This document shows, piece by piece, positions 15,956 to 25,662 of a DNA stretch of 64,000 bases (positions are counted from its first letter, which is position 1; every line of letters begins with the position of its first letter). Below the pieces are notes generated by a model. That model ran no database searches. It was not told the origin of the DNA and saw only the letters and a list, made by a program, of their open reading frames with translations. The DNA is from Chloroflexota bacterium (GTDB lineage Bacteria > Chloroflexota > Dehalococcoidia > JACPQD01): contig JACPQD010000029.1 in NCBI GenBank assembly GCA_016190665.1, forward strand, positions 62,001-126,000, written 5' to 3'. The position numbers and the translations under genes are program-made.

Positions 15956-16320
15956 TCGCGCGCCCTCCCCGTAGTATCATCCGCACTGACCTCTCTTAGC
16001 AGTTCCAGGACCCGGCCCCCACGCTCAATGGAATCATCGCGGTGAAAGCTCAGCTCCGGTATCCGGCGCAGTGTCAGCCGGTCTCTTAGCTGTCGGCGGA
16101 AGAATCCAGAAGCCGCCTCCAAACCACGCAGGGCTTCCTTCTTCTCCTCCTCCGTCCCCATGATGCTGACGAATACCTTAGCATGCCGGAGGTCGACGCT
16201 TATATCTACCTGAGTAATGGTCAAGAGACCACTGAGCCTGGGGTCCTTAATCTCCCTGAGGATGAGATCACTGATCTCGGACCGAATAAGTTCGTTCAGT
16301 CGTTCGGTGCGTCTGGTCAT
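15952..16320 (-). CDS. rbfA: Ribosome-binding factor A
   Basis: A 122-residue KH-like 30S maturation factor that acts on the 5' end region of 16S rRNA. The family opening RLNELIRSEISDLILREIKD and the core VDISVDLRHAKVFVSIMGTE are clear, as is PELSFHRDDSIERG. It lies between infB and truB, the standard order. Its stop TAG overlaps the proposed truB start by one frame shift (GAATAGAC). A 150-bp AT-rich repeat spacer separates it from infB. Confidence 0.95.
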   Translation of the reverse strand: MTRRTERLNELIRSEISDLILREIKDPRLSGLLTITQVDISVDLRHAKVFVSIMGTEEEKKEALRGLEAASGFFRRQLRDRLTLRRIPELSFHRDDSIERGGRVLELLREVSADDTTGRARE

Positions 16321-16472
16321 GAGAAGTCCTCACGAATATTACAAATATCAAATATTGCCAATATTGCAATAGGCGCAAACAGCGATTGGAATATTGGCAG
16401 TATTGGTAGTATTGGTACTTATTTGTAGTATTGACCGGCAGTATTGGTACTTATTTGTCGATAGAGGGCGCC
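16321..16472. repeat. AT-rich repeat spacer inside the infB-rbfA interval
   Basis: Low-GC DNA unlike its surroundings, built of AATATTG/AGTATTGGT units. A 19-bp direct repeat, AGTATTGGTACTTATTTGT, occurs at 16408-16426 and 16440-16458 (period 32). It lies within an otherwise tight operon and holds no gene. Confidence 0.75.
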
Positions 16473-18353
16473 TCAGCTTGGCGCGTTGGCCCTCTCCTTG
16501 CGATAGGCTTCTATGATGTCGCCTTCCTTGAAGTCGTTGAAGCCCTCCAGAAGAACGCCGCATTCGAAGCCGGCGGCCATTTCCCTGACATCCTCTTTGA
16601 AGTGGTGGAGGCTGACAATCTGTGATTGACTTACGACCTGGCCGCCTCTGATAACGCGCGCCATGGCGCCGCGGCTCAACTTCCCGTCGGTCACGTAGCT
16701 GCCGCCGACTTTGCCTTTCTTAGCGATACTGAAGACCACCCTCACTTCTCCGTGACCCTCGACCACCTCCACATAGGTGGGTTCCAGCATGCCCGCCGCA
16801 GCCTTCTTGATGTCCTCCACCAGGTTGTAGATGACATCGTAAAAGCGGATATCCACGCCTTCAGCATCGGCGAGGTTCTTAGCTCCGGACTCTGGCCGCG
16901 AGTTGAAGCCAATGATGACGCCGTTGGAGGCCAATGCCAGCATCACGTCGCTCTCGGTTATGCTCCCGCTCGCCGCATGGATAACATTGATCTTGACAGT
17001 CCCGGCGTCCAACTGCTCCAGAGACGCCCTTATCGGCTCTATGCTCCCCTGAACATCTGTCTTGATGACGAGGTTTAGTTGTTTGACTTTTCCCTCACGT
17101 ATTTGCGCGGACACAACGTCCAGGTTGAGGGACCTTCCGGCCATGGCCTCGGCCCTTCTCGCCCCTTGACGCTGTTCAACAATGGCCCGCGCCCCACGTT
17201 CGTCGACCACGACATTGAACACGTCGCCAGCCAGCGGCAGACCGCCGAATCCCAGGACCTCCACAGGCATGGCAGGCCCGGCCCTTCTCAAACGTTTGCC
17301 TCGATCATTGAATAGTGCTTTGACTTTTCCCCAGGCGGCGCCAGCGACAATAACGTCGCTGAGATTGAGCGTGCCCTCTTGGACCAGCAGAGTGGCCATG
17401 GGGCCGCGAGTGCTGTCCATCTGCGCTTCGATGACGGCGCCTCTGGCCGCCCCCTGGGGGTTGGCCTTGAGTTCGGCCACTTCCGCCACCACCAACAGGT
17501 TCTCCAGAAGCTCGGGCACTCCTTGCTTAGTCTTGGCTGAGACAGGCACTGCGATGACGTCTCCACCCCATTCCTCAATAACCAGGCTGTGGTCGGCGAG
17601 TTGCTGCTTCACTCTTTCCGGATTGGCGTCTGGCTTGTCAACCTTGTTTATGGCAACAACAATCGGTACGCCGGCAGCTTTCGCATGGTCTATGGCCTCT
17701 ATTGTCTGGGGCATGACGCCGTCATCCGCTGCTACAACAAGGACAGCGATATCGGTCACCTGGGCTCCTCGGGCGCGCATGGCTGTGAAGGCCTCGTGTC
17801 CAGGGGTGTCCAGGAAGGTGATCTTCTGCCCTTTTATCTCGACCTGGTAGGCGCCAATGTGCTGAGTTATGCCGCCCGCCTCAGTAGCGACGACATTGGT
17901 CTGGCGGATAGCATCGAGCAGCTTTGTCTTGCCGTGGTCGACGTGGCCCATAATGGTGACAACGGGAGGACGGGGCCTGAGGTTGGCGCCCTCGCCCTCG
18001 AGATGGGGGATCTTAACGGTCACTCTCGGCGCTTCGATGCTGGGTTTTGGCGCCTCAGTCACCTCGAAACCCAGCCCCTTCGCGACGAGAGTTGCCGCCT
18101 CGTAATCCACGGTTTGAGTGATGTTGGCCAGAATCCCGTTCTTCATCAGCTCCTTGATAACTTCGATGGCGCTGACGCTGAGAAGATCGGCCAATTCCTT
18201 TACGCTAATATTGCGAGGCAGCTCCACCGCGCCCCTGGCTTCGGCCTCCTTGGCAGGGGCAAAAAGCTGCTCCACCACGCGCGGAGCGCCTGCCCCGCCA
18301 CGGCGTCTGCGGCTACTGCCGTAGGTCCTCCTGTGAAAAACCCTCGCGCTCAA
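16473..18353 (-). CDS. infB: Translation initiation factor IF-2
   Basis: GTPase that places initiator tRNA on the ribosome. The N-terminal IF2 module ([20 protein letters not shown]) is followed by G1 GHVDHGKT, G3 DTPGHE, G4 NKVD and G5 SAKT. Domains II-IV follow, ending in a fMet-tRNA-binding C-terminal barrel ([20 protein letters not shown]). The start is set at TTG 18353, spaced 6 bp from AGAGGAGG; a longer frame to 18386 would translate that ribosome binding site. About 626 aa, with a short N-terminal region compared with enteric IF-2. Confidence 0.96.
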   Translation of the reverse strand: MSARVFHRRTYGSSRRRRGGAGAPRVVEQLFAPAKEAEARGAVELPRNISVKELADLLSVSAIEVIKELMKNGILANITQTVDYEAATLVAKGLGFEVTEAPKPSIEAPRVTVKIPHLEGEGANLRPRPPVVTIMGHVDHGKTKLLDAIRQTNVVATEAGGITQHIGAYQVEIKGQKITFLDTPGHEAFTAMRARGAQVTDIAVLVVAADDGVMPQTIEAIDHAKAAGVPIVVAINKVDKPDANPERVKQQLADHSLVIEEWGGDVIAVPVSAKTKQGVPELLENLLVVAEVAELKANPQGAARGAVIEAQMDSTRGPMATLLVQEGTLNLSDVIVAGAAWGKVKALFNDRGKRLRRAGPAMPVEVLGFGGLPLAGDVFNVVVDERGARAIVEQRQGARRAEAMAGRSLNLDVVSAQIREGKVKQLNLVIKTDVQGSIEPIRASLEQLDAGTVKINVIHAASGSITESDVMLALASNGVIIGFNSRPESGAKNLADAEGVDIRFYDVIYNLVEDIKKAAAGMLEPTYVEVVEGHGEVRVVFSIAKKGKVGGSYVTDGKLSRGAMARVIRGGQVVSQSQIVSLHHFKEDVREMAAGFECGVLLEGFNDFKEGDIIEAYRKERANAPS

Positions 18354-18401
18354 ATTATTCCTCCTCTGGCAACCACAGAGCCCCACCCCACCTTGTAGGG
18401 G

Positions 18402-18743
18402 CTAGGATTCTTGCTCTTCCGGCGCAGGGGGAAGAGTCTCGACATACTCAAGAAGCCGGCGAGCGCTCCCCGGTTCGATCTTCGCCCGAAAAGCAGCTTC
18501 CAAACGATTCTTCTTCAAGGCTAGCTCCCAGCAGCTTCGCGAACGGCAGAGATAGACGCCGCGCCCCACTCTCCGGCCGCTGAGGTCAACTGTGACATCG
18601 CCGGCAGCACCGCGCACCAGACGTACGAGGTCCCGCTTAGCCCTGACTTTTCGGCAGGCCACGCACGTCCTCTGCGGCACATGCCGCGCCCTCAAGGCGC
18701 CGGCTGTACCCGGGGCGTCGGCTCTTGTCATGTCGCCGCCCAT
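18402..18743 (-). CDS. rnpM: YlxR/RnpM family RNA-binding protein
   Basis: DUF448 protein, 113 aa, with RTCVACRKVRAKRDLVRLVR and GRRVGRGVYLCRSRSCWELA. Its Bacillus homologue (RnpM) binds RNase P RNA and modulates its activity. It sits between nusA and infB, the standard place, 11 bp after the nusA stop. Confidence 0.93.
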   Translation of the reverse strand: MGGDMTRADAPGTAGALRARHVPQRTCVACRKVRAKRDLVRLVRGAAGDVTVDLSGRRVGRGVYLCRSRSCWELALKKNRLEAAFRAKIEPGSARRLLEYVETLPPAPEEQES

Positions 18744-18754
18744 CGCGCCCCGAC

Positions 18755-20302
18755 CTAGTCCCTTCTACCCGGCTTCTTCAGGTATAGGAATTCGTCCTCG
18801 TCTTCGTCTGTGGGGTAGAGCGAAGGACGGCGGCCCTTCTTCTTGGGTCTGCCGGGGCCTTCTCGTTCCAAAACTTCAGCGGCTGCGCCCCTCTTCTCGT
18901 GTTTCGCTTTCTTGCCTTTGGCGCCTGGCCTCGCCTCCACGGCGATCCCAGGTATGACGAGATCCTCAGCAAAGCGAATCTTGGGTTTAGCCGCCAGTTC
19001 CTCCTCCGCCTCAGGGATGGAGAACTCGATGGCGCCCACAGGCACGAGGGGCGCCTCCGGGGCCGTCACAGGCATCTCGGGCGCCTCCGGAGCACCCTCC
19101 AAACCGGCTGCGGCTTCAACGACCGGGGCTTCTTCCGCCTGAGGGAGTAGCGCCGCTTCCTCAGGAGCGGCGGCCTCGGCAGCAGCCGCCGCCCGTTCCG
19201 CTGCGGCAGCGACTTCCTCCGCCTGGCGGAGCGCGGCTTTCTCTGCCCGCTCGGCTTTTTCAGACTCTGCAATGGAGGCGCTCTTGATATCGATTCTAAG
19301 TCCGGTCAGCTTCGCGGCCAAGCGGGCATTCTGCCCCTCTTTGCCTATCGCCAGCGAGAGCTGGCGGTCGGGCACCACCACGATCGCTGTCTTTTCGTCC
19401 GAGTCGATCTCGACGCTAACAACCTGGGCGGGGCTGAGAGCATTGGCTACGTAGGCCTTTGGGTCAGGATGCCACTGGACCACGTCTATCCTCTCACCGC
19501 CCAGCTCGTTGACGATATTTTGAATCCTGATGCCGCGCAGCCCAACGCAGCAGCCCACCGGGTCCACGCCTTCTTGACGAGAGTAGACGGCGGCCTTGCT
19601 GCGATAGCCCGCTTCCCTGGCGATACTCTTTATCTCCACCGCGCCGCTGAATATCTCCGGCACTTCACGTTCAAAAAGGCGGCGCAGCAGGTTTCGGTGA
19701 GTCCGAGAGACGATCACCTGAGGGCCCTTGTTCGTCCGCCGGACCTCCATAAGATACAGTTTGAGTCGCTGTCCCATGCGATAGTGTTCAGACTTCACCT
19801 GCTCGGAGGCGGGGAGCATCGCCTCAGCTCGGCCAAGGTCGATAGTGATCTGTTTCGGATCGATGCGCTGCACGATGCCGCTTACTATGTCCCCCTCTTT
19901 GTCAGCGAACTCCTCGAACACGACCTCGCGCTCGGCCTCGCGAAGCCGCTGCATGACAACTTGTTTGGCTGTCTGCGCGGCGATGCGCCCAGCGTTGGGA
20001 GGCGTAATTTCAATGTCCACGGTCTCACCGAAAGCGACATCCTTTTGCAGCTTTCGAGCATCTTTGAGCGATATCTCCTTTTGCGGGTCTGCCACAGTCT
20101 CGGCCACCGTCTTCTTGATAACAAACTTCGGCTCGCCGGTGGCGGGAGATATCCTTACGGATACGTTCTGGCCGGCCGCGGCCGGACTGTCCTTCTTGTA
20201 GGCAGACAGCAGCGCGGCCTCGACCGCCTCGAGAACCACCTCCTTAGGAAGGTTCTTTTCAGCGGAGAGCTGGGTAATGGCGATAAGGAACTCGTTCTTC
20301 AT
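18755..20302 (-). CDS. nusA: Transcription factor NusA
   Basis: Elongation/termination factor binding RNA polymerase. The N-terminal domain begins [20 protein letters not shown], then come an S1 domain ([20 protein letters not shown]) and two KH domains ([38 protein letters not shown]). The tail of about 170 residues is Ala/Glu-rich, low in complexity and ends basic ([20 protein letters not shown]). ATG 20302 is chosen because the TTG at 20356 lies inside the leader terminator T tract. rimP, which usually precedes nusA, is absent here. Confidence 0.95.
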   Translation of the reverse strand: MKNEFLIAITQLSAEKNLPKEVVLEAVEAALLSAYKKDSPAAAGQNVSVRISPATGEPKFVIKKTVAETVADPQKEISLKDARKLQKDVAFGETVDIEITPPNAGRIAAQTAKQVVMQRLREAEREVVFEEFADKEGDIVSGIVQRIDPKQITIDLGRAEAMLPASEQVKSEHYRMGQRLKLYLMEVRRTNKGPQVIVSRTHRNLLRRLFEREVPEIFSGAVEIKSIAREAGYRSKAAVYSRQEGVDPVGCCVGLRGIRIQNIVNELGGERIDVVQWHPDPKAYVANALSPAQVVSVEIDSDEKTAIVVVPDRQLSLAIGKEGQNARLAAKLTGLRIDIKSASIAESEKAERAEKAALRQAEEVAAAAERAAAAAEAAAPEEAALLPQAEEAPVVEAAAGLEGAPEAPEMPVTAPEAPLVPVGAIEFSIPEAEEELAAKPKIRFAEDLVIPGIAVEARPGAKGKKAKHEKRGAAAEVLEREGPGRPKKKGRRPSLYPTDEDEDEFLYLKKPGRRD

Positions 20303-20340
20303 CTCCGGAGAGGCCTCCCGTTCCTTCTTGACCTTTCTCG

Positions 20341-20379
20341 CGACAAAAAACAACAAAAAAGTGGGGCTTCACCCACTTT
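20341..20379 (-). terminator. Intrinsic terminator in the nusA leader (attenuator-like)
   Basis: On the minus strand, stem AAAGTGGG/CCCACTTT with a 6-nt loop is followed by TTTGTTGTTTTTTG. It lies between the predicted promoter and the nusA start, so it would stop leader transcripts before the operon unless read through. That arrangement suggests feedback control by NusA itself or by another factor (inference). Confidence 0.8.
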
Positions 20380-20402
20380 CAAACGAGCGCTCTACTGAAA
20401 AA

Positions 20403-20431
20403 AGTATATCATAATTACCGCCTGGGCGCAA
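20403..20431 (-). promoter_or_regulatory. Sigma70-type promoter of the nusA operon
   Basis: Minus strand TTGCGC, 17-bp spacer, TATACT. Predicted start near 20396, about 17 bp before the leader hairpin. Confidence 0.65.
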
Positions 20432-20653
20432 CACCGCAAGCGGGCGTAATGAGACAAAAGTTGTTGCATCAAGTTGCCAAATATGTTATCCTACAATCCG
20501 GTCGCTAACCCCATCGGGGAGCGAACCAAATTCTGGACTGTGCCCACAATATACGCTCGCTTGGATCGCTGACGACCGAGACGGCATTCTGGATAGACCT
20601 AGCTGTGTGCCTTCTCGGCTTTGTCGAGGGGGCATTCTTGCTTCTGCAGCCAA

Positions 20654-21622
20654 ATGCACAACGCCATCACTGACGTAGCCGGCATCAGGGTAGGACACTA
20701 TACCGACGAGGCAGCCGCCACCGGCTGCACCGTGATTCTATGCGAGGGCGGCGCAGTCGGCGGCGTAGATGTGCGCGGCTCAGCGACGGGCACGCGTGAG
20801 ATAGAGCTGCTCAGGCCGGTAAGCTTAATCCAGGAGGTGCACGCCATTCTTCTCAGCGGCGGGAGCGCCTACGGGTTGGACGCCGCGGGCGGCGTCATGC
20901 GCTTCCTCGAAGGGCGAGCCACGGGTTTTCCGACGCGCGCAGCGCGAGTGCCCATCGTGCCCGCCGCCATTATTTATGATCTCGCCATCGGCGATGCGAG
21001 GGTCCGCCCTGGCGCCGAGGAGGCTCACCAGGCGTGTCTGGACGCTTCCGTGGTTTTCAAGGAAGGCAGCGTCGGAGCAGGAACAGGCGCCACTGTGGGC
21101 AAAGCCCTGGGCGCGGAGCGAGCCACTAAGGGCGGGCTGGGCACAGCCAGCCAGCAGGTCGGCAACAGCGTGACAGTAGGCGCGCTGGCCGTTGTCAACG
21201 CCTTCGGGGACGTGGTGAGTCCGGAAAATGGCGAGATTCTCGCCGGCCCTCGTCCTGAGGCCGGTCGCGGTTTTGCGAGCAGCGTCGACATAATGTGCCG
21301 TGGGGAATGGAGTCGCCCCTCCCTCACCAACACAACCCTGGCCATAGTGGCGACAGACGCCGCCTTAAACAAGGAGCAGACCAACAAGCTGGCCCAGATG
21401 GCGCAGGACGGGCTGGCGCGGGTCCTCCGTCCGGCGCACACCATGGTCGACGGAGACGTCGTTTTCGCCTTATCGACGGGCAAGCCCGGCGGCAGGACTT
21501 TCGATGTATCGGCGCTGGGCGCCGTCGCCGCACAGGTGCTGGCTCACGCCATCGTCCGGGCGATAACGGAAGCGAAAGGACTTTGCGACATACCTTCCGC
21601 GCGAGAATGGAAAGAAATGTAG
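20654..21622 (+). CDS. P1/S58 family peptidase (DmpA-like)
   Basis: About 322 residues, N-terminal-nucleophile aminopeptidase/amidase of the DmpA type. Family marks are NAITDVAGIRVGHYTDEAAA, LLSGGSAYGLDAAGGVMRF, GAGTGATVGKALG and the autocleavage/nucleophile segment QQVGNSVTVGALAVVNAFGD, where the Ser after GN is expected to become the new N-terminus. ATG 20654 starts at the conserved NAITD; a TTG at 20621 is possible. The stop TAG lies inside a palindromic repeat (21619-21668). These enzymes take D-amino-acid or beta-peptide amides; the substrate is not known here. Confidence 0.88.
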   Translation: MHNAITDVAGIRVGHYTDEAAATGCTVILCEGGAVGGVDVRGSATGTREIELLRPVSLIQEVHAILLSGGSAYGLDAAGGVMRFLEGRATGFPTRAARVPIVPAAIIYDLAIGDARVRPGAEEAHQACLDASVVFKEGSVGAGTGATVGKALGAERATKGGLGTASQQVGNSVTVGALAVVNAFGDVVSPENGEILAGPRPEAGRGFASSVDIMCRGEWSRPSLTNTTLAIVATDAALNKEQTNKLAQMAQDGLARVLRPAHTMVDGDVVFALSTGKPGGRTFDVSALGAVAAQVLAHAIVRAITEAKGLCDIPSAREWKEM

Positions 21623-21668
21623 GGGCACAGCGTGCTGTGCCCGAAGGCATAGCACGCTGTGCCCCTAC
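21619..21668. repeat. GTAGGGGCACAGC inverted repeat
   Basis: 18-bp arms, GTAGGGGCACAGCGTGCT and its exact complement, around a 14-bp centre. The left arm includes the TAG stop of the peptidase gene. Related 32-bp palindromes lie at 24774 and 36612. Confidence 0.9.
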
Positions 21669-21684
21669 GGTCAAGGAGGAAGTC

Positions 21685-22566
21685 ATGGACAAGATAGGAT
21701 TCATCGGAGCCGGGACCGTCGGCACGGCCCTGGCCGTGCGCCTGAAGGAAAAGGGCCACCAAGTCGTGGCGGTGGCGAGCCGCACTCGAGCCTCAGCCAA
21801 GAAGCTGGCTGATCGGGTCGGCTGCCAGGCGCTGGATACACCTCAGGACGTGGCGGATGCCACCGACATCGTCTTCATCACCACGCCAGACGACTCCATC
21901 CCGGTGGTGGCCTCCCAGGTAGGCTGGCATTTCGGGCAAAGCGTGCTCCATTGCAGCGGCGTTGATTCCCTGGACGTCCTGGAGCCAGCTCGGACCGCCG
22001 GCGCCCGGGTAGGTGGCTTCCATCCCCTCCAAAGCTTCGCCAGCATCGACCACGCCATCCAGAACCTGCCAGGCTCCACTTTCGCCCTGGAGGCCGAGCC
22101 ACCCCTGCTCGACACACTGCAGGCCATGGCTGAAGCGCTGGGTGGCGACTGGGTACGCCTGGGGGCCGGCGACAAGGTCCTCTATCACGCCGCCGCCGTG
22201 ATGGCCTGCAACTATTTCGTCACCCTGGTGAAGCTGGCCACCGACCTATGGAAGAACTTCGGCGCGGACACTGTGGAGGCAACCAAAGCCTTGCTGCCTC
22301 TCCTGAAAGGGACGCTGAACAACATCGAAAACGTGGGCATCCCCAACTGTCTGACGGGCCCTATCGCCCGCGGCGACCTGGGGACTATAAGGATGCACCT
22401 TGAGGCCCTCGAAGCCCGGGCGCCGGAGTTGCTGGACATCTACCAACAGCTTGGTTCGCAGACAGTCCCCATCTCCCTGGCCAAGGGTCGGATCGACAAG
22501 GAGAAGGCGGAGGAGATGATTGCCTTGCTGAAGCCAGCCGCGAGAACGAAGAAAGCCGCTGCGTAA
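21685..22566 (+). CDS. Rossmann-like/DUF2520 oxidoreductase-like protein
   Basis: A 293-residue protein with an N-terminal NAD(P)-binding domain ([20 protein letters not shown]) and a C-terminal helical DUF2520 domain ([18 protein letters not shown], with [19 protein letters not shown]). The start ATG has AAGGAGG 5 bp upstream. It is followed at 14 bp by panD, and panB-panC lie further on. This association of DUF2520 with pantothenate genes recurs in other bacteria, and no panE-type ketopantoate reductase is seen, so it may fill that step (inference). The fold also resembles pyrroline-5-carboxylate reductase. Confidence 0.85.
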   Translation: MDKIGFIGAGTVGTALAVRLKEKGHQVVAVASRTRASAKKLADRVGCQALDTPQDVADATDIVFITTPDDSIPVVASQVGWHFGQSVLHCSGVDSLDVLEPARTAGARVGGFHPLQSFASIDHAIQNLPGSTFALEAEPPLLDTLQAMAEALGGDWVRLGAGDKVLYHAAAVMACNYFVTLVKLATDLWKNFGADTVEATKALLPLLKGTLNNIENVGIPNCLTGPIARGDLGTIRMHLEALEARAPELLDIYQQLGSQTVPISLAKGRIDKEKAEEMIALLKPAARTKKAAA

Positions 22567-22580
22567 GAACAGGATCAAGA

Positions 22581-22994
22581 ATGAGAACGATGCTCAAGAG
22601 CAAGATCCACCGGGCCACCGTGACCCAGGCCGACATCAACTACGAGGGCAGCATCACCATCGATAAGGAGCTTATGGAGGCCGCCGACCTGCTGCCTTAT
22701 GAGATGGTGCACGTGCTGGATGTGAACAACGGCGTCCGCCTCACAACGTACACTATCGAAGGCGAGCCTGGCTCCCGCGAGATAGGCATCAACGGGGCCG
22801 CCGCCAGGCTCGTCCATTGCGGCGACACCGTCATCATTCTCTCCTACCACGAGCTCGATGAGCAAGCAGCTCGAAGAACACAACCAAGGCTGGTCTACGT
22901 CGACGCCAGCAACCGCATAGTCGACATCAAGGCATTTGCGCCGCCGCCCGAACCAGAGAGTGGAGTCGAAGGCCGATTCCCCGCGACGGTGTGA
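22581..22994 (+). CDS. panD: Aspartate 1-decarboxylase
   Basis: Makes beta-alanine for pantothenate. The pyruvoyl proenzyme opens [20 protein letters not shown] and self-cleaves at G23-S24 in YEGSITIDK, and [19 protein letters not shown] residues follow ([20 protein letters not shown]). The length (137 aa) is normal with a slightly longer tail. It is 14 bp after the DUF2520 gene, and the CoA-transferase follows at 21 bp. Confidence 0.95.
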   Translation: MRTMLKSKIHRATVTQADINYEGSITIDKELMEAADLLPYEMVHVLDVNNGVRLTTYTIEGEPGSREIGINGAAARLVHCGDTVIILSYHELDEQAARRTQPRLVYVDASNRIVDIKAFAPPPEPESGVEGRFPATV

Positions 22995-23015
22995 TACACC
23001 CGAAGAGAGTGGCAG

Positions 23016-24779
23016 TTGAACAACAGGTTCGACGACGTTCTGGAGAGGGTCTTCCGGCTGCCGGAGTATGACGGGATAAACAAGGTCATTCCGCTAAGCC
23101 AGGCCATCCGGGATTACGTGAAGCCCGGTATGACGCTCCACATTGGCAGAGGAGTAGGCGCAGCGGTTTGCGAGCTCGTGCGCCAGTTCTACGGCCAGAA
23201 ACCAGCTTTCACCCTGGCCATGAGCTGCCCCTGGGACCATGTTCCGAGCCTGATCCACTGCGGCATGGTGAGTAAGCTCGTCGCCTCTAACTGCGGCGTG
23301 CATAATACGAGCCCCGGCCCCAACCCCATAATACAGCGGGCTTTCAAGGACAAAAGCGTCCTCTTCGAGAACTGGTCGCTCCTGACCCACGTGCTGATGC
23401 TCATGGCGGGAGCGATGGGCATAGGGTTCTTCCCCACCAGGTCCATCATCGGAAGCACCATGGCCGAAGACAACAAAGACTCCTTCAAAGTTATCGACGA
23501 CCCCTTCGGCAGCAGCAAGAAGATAGGCCTGGTCAAGGCCATCAACCCGGATATCTCCATCATCCATGCCCTGGCCGCCGACCCCAACGGCAATCTCTTC
23601 CTCCCCCGCGCCGAGGCGGAGACCATCTGGGGCGCCAAGGCGAGCCGGGGCGGCGTCATCGCTACGGTAGAGCAGATAGTATCGACAGACTTCATCCGCG
23701 AGAACTCGCCGATGGTCAGGATACCAAGCTACATGGTGAACTCGGTCTCGGTGGCGGCCTTCGGCGCCCACCCGGCCAGCCTTCCCGTTGGCCCGGCAAA
23801 GCAACTGGCGGGCTACGCCGAGGACCACGGTTTTCTGGCCGTGCAGAACAGTGCGGCGAAGATGGTCGAGACCTACGATGCCTGGCTCAAGGAGTGGGTG
23901 CTGGACTGCGGGGACCACGACGACTACTTGCGCAAGTTAGGCGGCGGGAGACTGGCCGAGCTGCGCGGCAAAACCACGCCCGATTCCTGGGAGCGTGACC
24001 TCGCGGGCCTCACCGACTCCATGAACGCTACAGATGAGTGCAACACCACCGAATTCATGGTGGTGGCCGCAGCTCGGGAAATGGCCAGACGAGTCAAGAG
24101 GAGCGGCCTGCGTACCATACTCTCCGGCATCGGCGTCTCCGCCCTGGCATCCTGGGTGGCCTACTACCTCTTGCGCAAGGAGGGCTACGACGCCGAGCTC
24201 GTGGTGGGCTTCGGCTTCTACGGGTTCGCCCCCAGGCCCGCCAACCCCGCCGTGGACGCCTTCCACCATATCACCACCTCCAAGATACTCCTGGACACCT
24301 TCGAGTCCTACAGCGTCTACGTCGGCTCCGATTTCAATAAGTGCCTTGGGGCTGTGGGCGCAGGCCAAATCGACAAATGGGGCAACATCAACTCCACTCG
24401 GATAGGCGAGTACTTCCTCGCTGGCAGCGGCGGCGGCAACGACCTCGCCAGTACGGCGCAGGAGGTGGTGGCCGTAGTCGCCCAGTCCCCGAGACGATTC
24501 GTGGATGAGGTGTCCTATGTTACTTGCCCCGGCAACCGAATCGGCGCGCTGGTCTCGGACATGGGCGTCTTCGAAAAAGCGGGCGATGAGTTCGTCCTGA
24601 CCCGGTACTTCCCCACGCCACAGATCTCAGCCAGGGAGGACGCCATCAGGGCCGTCAAAGAGAAGTGCGGCTGGGAGCTGAAGGTATCGGACAATGTTGT
24701 GGAAAGCGCCCGACCCACGATCGAGGAGCTGAAAATCGTCCGGCTCCTGGACCCCAGGCAGGAGTTCACGGCCCCGTAG
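23016..24779 (+). CDS. Fused two-subunit class I CoA-transferase (GctAB/IpdAB-like)
   Basis: A 587-residue protein whose first 300 residues resemble the alpha subunit (VKPGMTLHIGRGVGAAVCEL, then SIIHALAADPNGNLFLP) and whose second half resembles the beta subunit (DECNTTEFMVVAAAREMARR, then GVFEKAGDEFVLTRYFP) of glutaconate/IpdAB-type CoA-transferases. A linker of about 80 residues joins them. The start is TTG 23016. It sits between panD and panB, in an operon where no CoA-transferase is needed for the known pathway. The stop TAG lies in the palindrome at 24774. The acyl substrate is not known. Confidence 0.82.
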   Translation: MNNRFDDVLERVFRLPEYDGINKVIPLSQAIRDYVKPGMTLHIGRGVGAAVCELVRQFYGQKPAFTLAMSCPWDHVPSLIHCGMVSKLVASNCGVHNTSPGPNPIIQRAFKDKSVLFENWSLLTHVLMLMAGAMGIGFFPTRSIIGSTMAEDNKDSFKVIDDPFGSSKKIGLVKAINPDISIIHALAADPNGNLFLPRAEAETIWGAKASRGGVIATVEQIVSTDFIRENSPMVRIPSYMVNSVSVAAFGAHPASLPVGPAKQLAGYAEDHGFLAVQNSAAKMVETYDAWLKEWVLDCGDHDDYLRKLGGGRLAELRGKTTPDSWERDLAGLTDSMNATDECNTTEFMVVAAAREMARRVKRSGLRTILSGIGVSALASWVAYYLLRKEGYDAELVVGFGFYGFAPRPANPAVDAFHHITTSKILLDTFESYSVYVGSDFNKCLGAVGAGQIDKWGNINSTRIGEYFLAGSGGGNDLASTAQEVVAVVAQSPRRFVDEVSYVTCPGNRIGALVSDMGVFEKAGDEFVLTRYFPTPQISAREDAIRAVKEKCGWELKVSDNVVESARPTIEELKIVRLLDPRQEFTAP

Positions 24780-24805
24780 GGGCACGGTGCACCGTGCCCC
24801 TACGG
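24774..24805. repeat. 32-bp perfect palindrome, GTAGGGGCAC family
   Basis: Perfectly symmetric CCGTAGGGGCACGGTG plus its complement, followed by TTTT. It contains the stop TAG of the CoA-transferase and ends 26 bp before panB. It is identical to the copy at 36612-36643. It could act as a weak terminator, but the panB start and RBS follow at once. Confidence 0.95.
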
Positions 24806-24831
24806 TTTTGGCTTGCGAAGGAGGCAACGCC

Positions 24832-25662
24832 ATGCGAATCACCGTCGGCCAGATACGCGACATGAAGCAGAAGGGCCAGAAGATCACCATGCTCACGGCC
24901 TACGACTACTCCACGGCCAAGCTGGTGGACGAGGCGGGCGTGCCGCTGATACTCGTCGGGGACAGCCTGGGCATGGTGATGCTCGGCTACGAGTCCACCA
25001 TCCCCGTCACCATGGATGAGATGGTCCACCATATCAAGGCGGTGGTGCGCGGGGCCAGGAACGCCCTGATAGTGGGCGATCTGCCCTTCATGACTTACAC
25101 CGTTTCCGTGGAGGACGCCCTGAGAAATGCGGCCCGCTTCATTCAAGAGGGAGGCTGCCAGGCGGTGAAGCTGGAGGGCGGCGTCAACGTAGCCGACACC
25201 GTGCGCAGAGTGGTGGAATGCGGCATTCCGGTCATGGGCCACATCGGTCTCACGCCACAATCCATCAATGTCCTCAGCGGCTACAAGGTCCAGGGTAGGT
25301 CGCCGGAGGCGGCTGCCCGTCTCCTGAAGGATGCCAAGGCGCTGGAGGAGGCGGGCGCCTTCTCCGTAGTCCTGGAGAGCGTGCCCATCCCCTTGTCGAA
25401 GCTCATCACTGAGAAGCTGACCATCCCCACCATCGGCATCGGCGCGGGGATGCACTGTGACGGCCAGGTACAGGTGGTCCACGACATGCTGGGCCTCTTC
25501 GCCGACTTCATCCCGCGCCACGCCAAGCAGTACGCCAGGCTGGGCGATACCATCAAGCAAGCGGTCGCCACCTATGTCGCTGAAGTCCGGGACGGGACTT
25601 TCCCGGCGGAGAAGAACGGCTACGCCATAGACGAGAGCGTGCTGAGAGAGCTGGCCAGATGA
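24832..25662 (+). CDS. panB: Ketopantoate hydroxymethyltransferase
   Basis: Adds a hydroxymethyl group from methylene-THF to 2-oxoisovalerate. Signature stretches are MLTAYDYSTAKLVDEAGVPL, LVGDSLGMVMLGYEST, KLEGG, HIGLTPQS and IGIGAGMHCDGQVQVVHD. ATG 24832 is preceded by GAAGGAGG; 45 bp of upstream open frame is repeat DNA. It overlaps panC by ATGA. 276 aa, normal length. Confidence 0.96.
   Translation: MRITVGQIRDMKQKGQKITMLTAYDYSTAKLVDEAGVPLILVGDSLGMVMLGYESTIPVTMDEMVHHIKAVVRGARNALIVGDLPFMTYTVSVEDALRNAARFIQEGGCQAVKLEGGVNVADTVRRVVECGIPVMGHIGLTPQSINVLSGYKVQGRSPEAAARLLKDAKALEEAGAFSVVLESVPIPLSKLITEKLTIPTIGIGAGMHCDGQVQVVHDMLGLFADFIPRHAKQYARLGDTIKQAVATYVAEVRDGTFPAEKNGYAIDESVLRELAR

Noticed and set aside
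24774..24805. Simple terminator after the CoA-transferase gene
   Set aside because: It is followed by TTTT, but an identical copy stands elsewhere without a T tract, so it is better described as a dispersed palindrome; some termination cannot be excluded.
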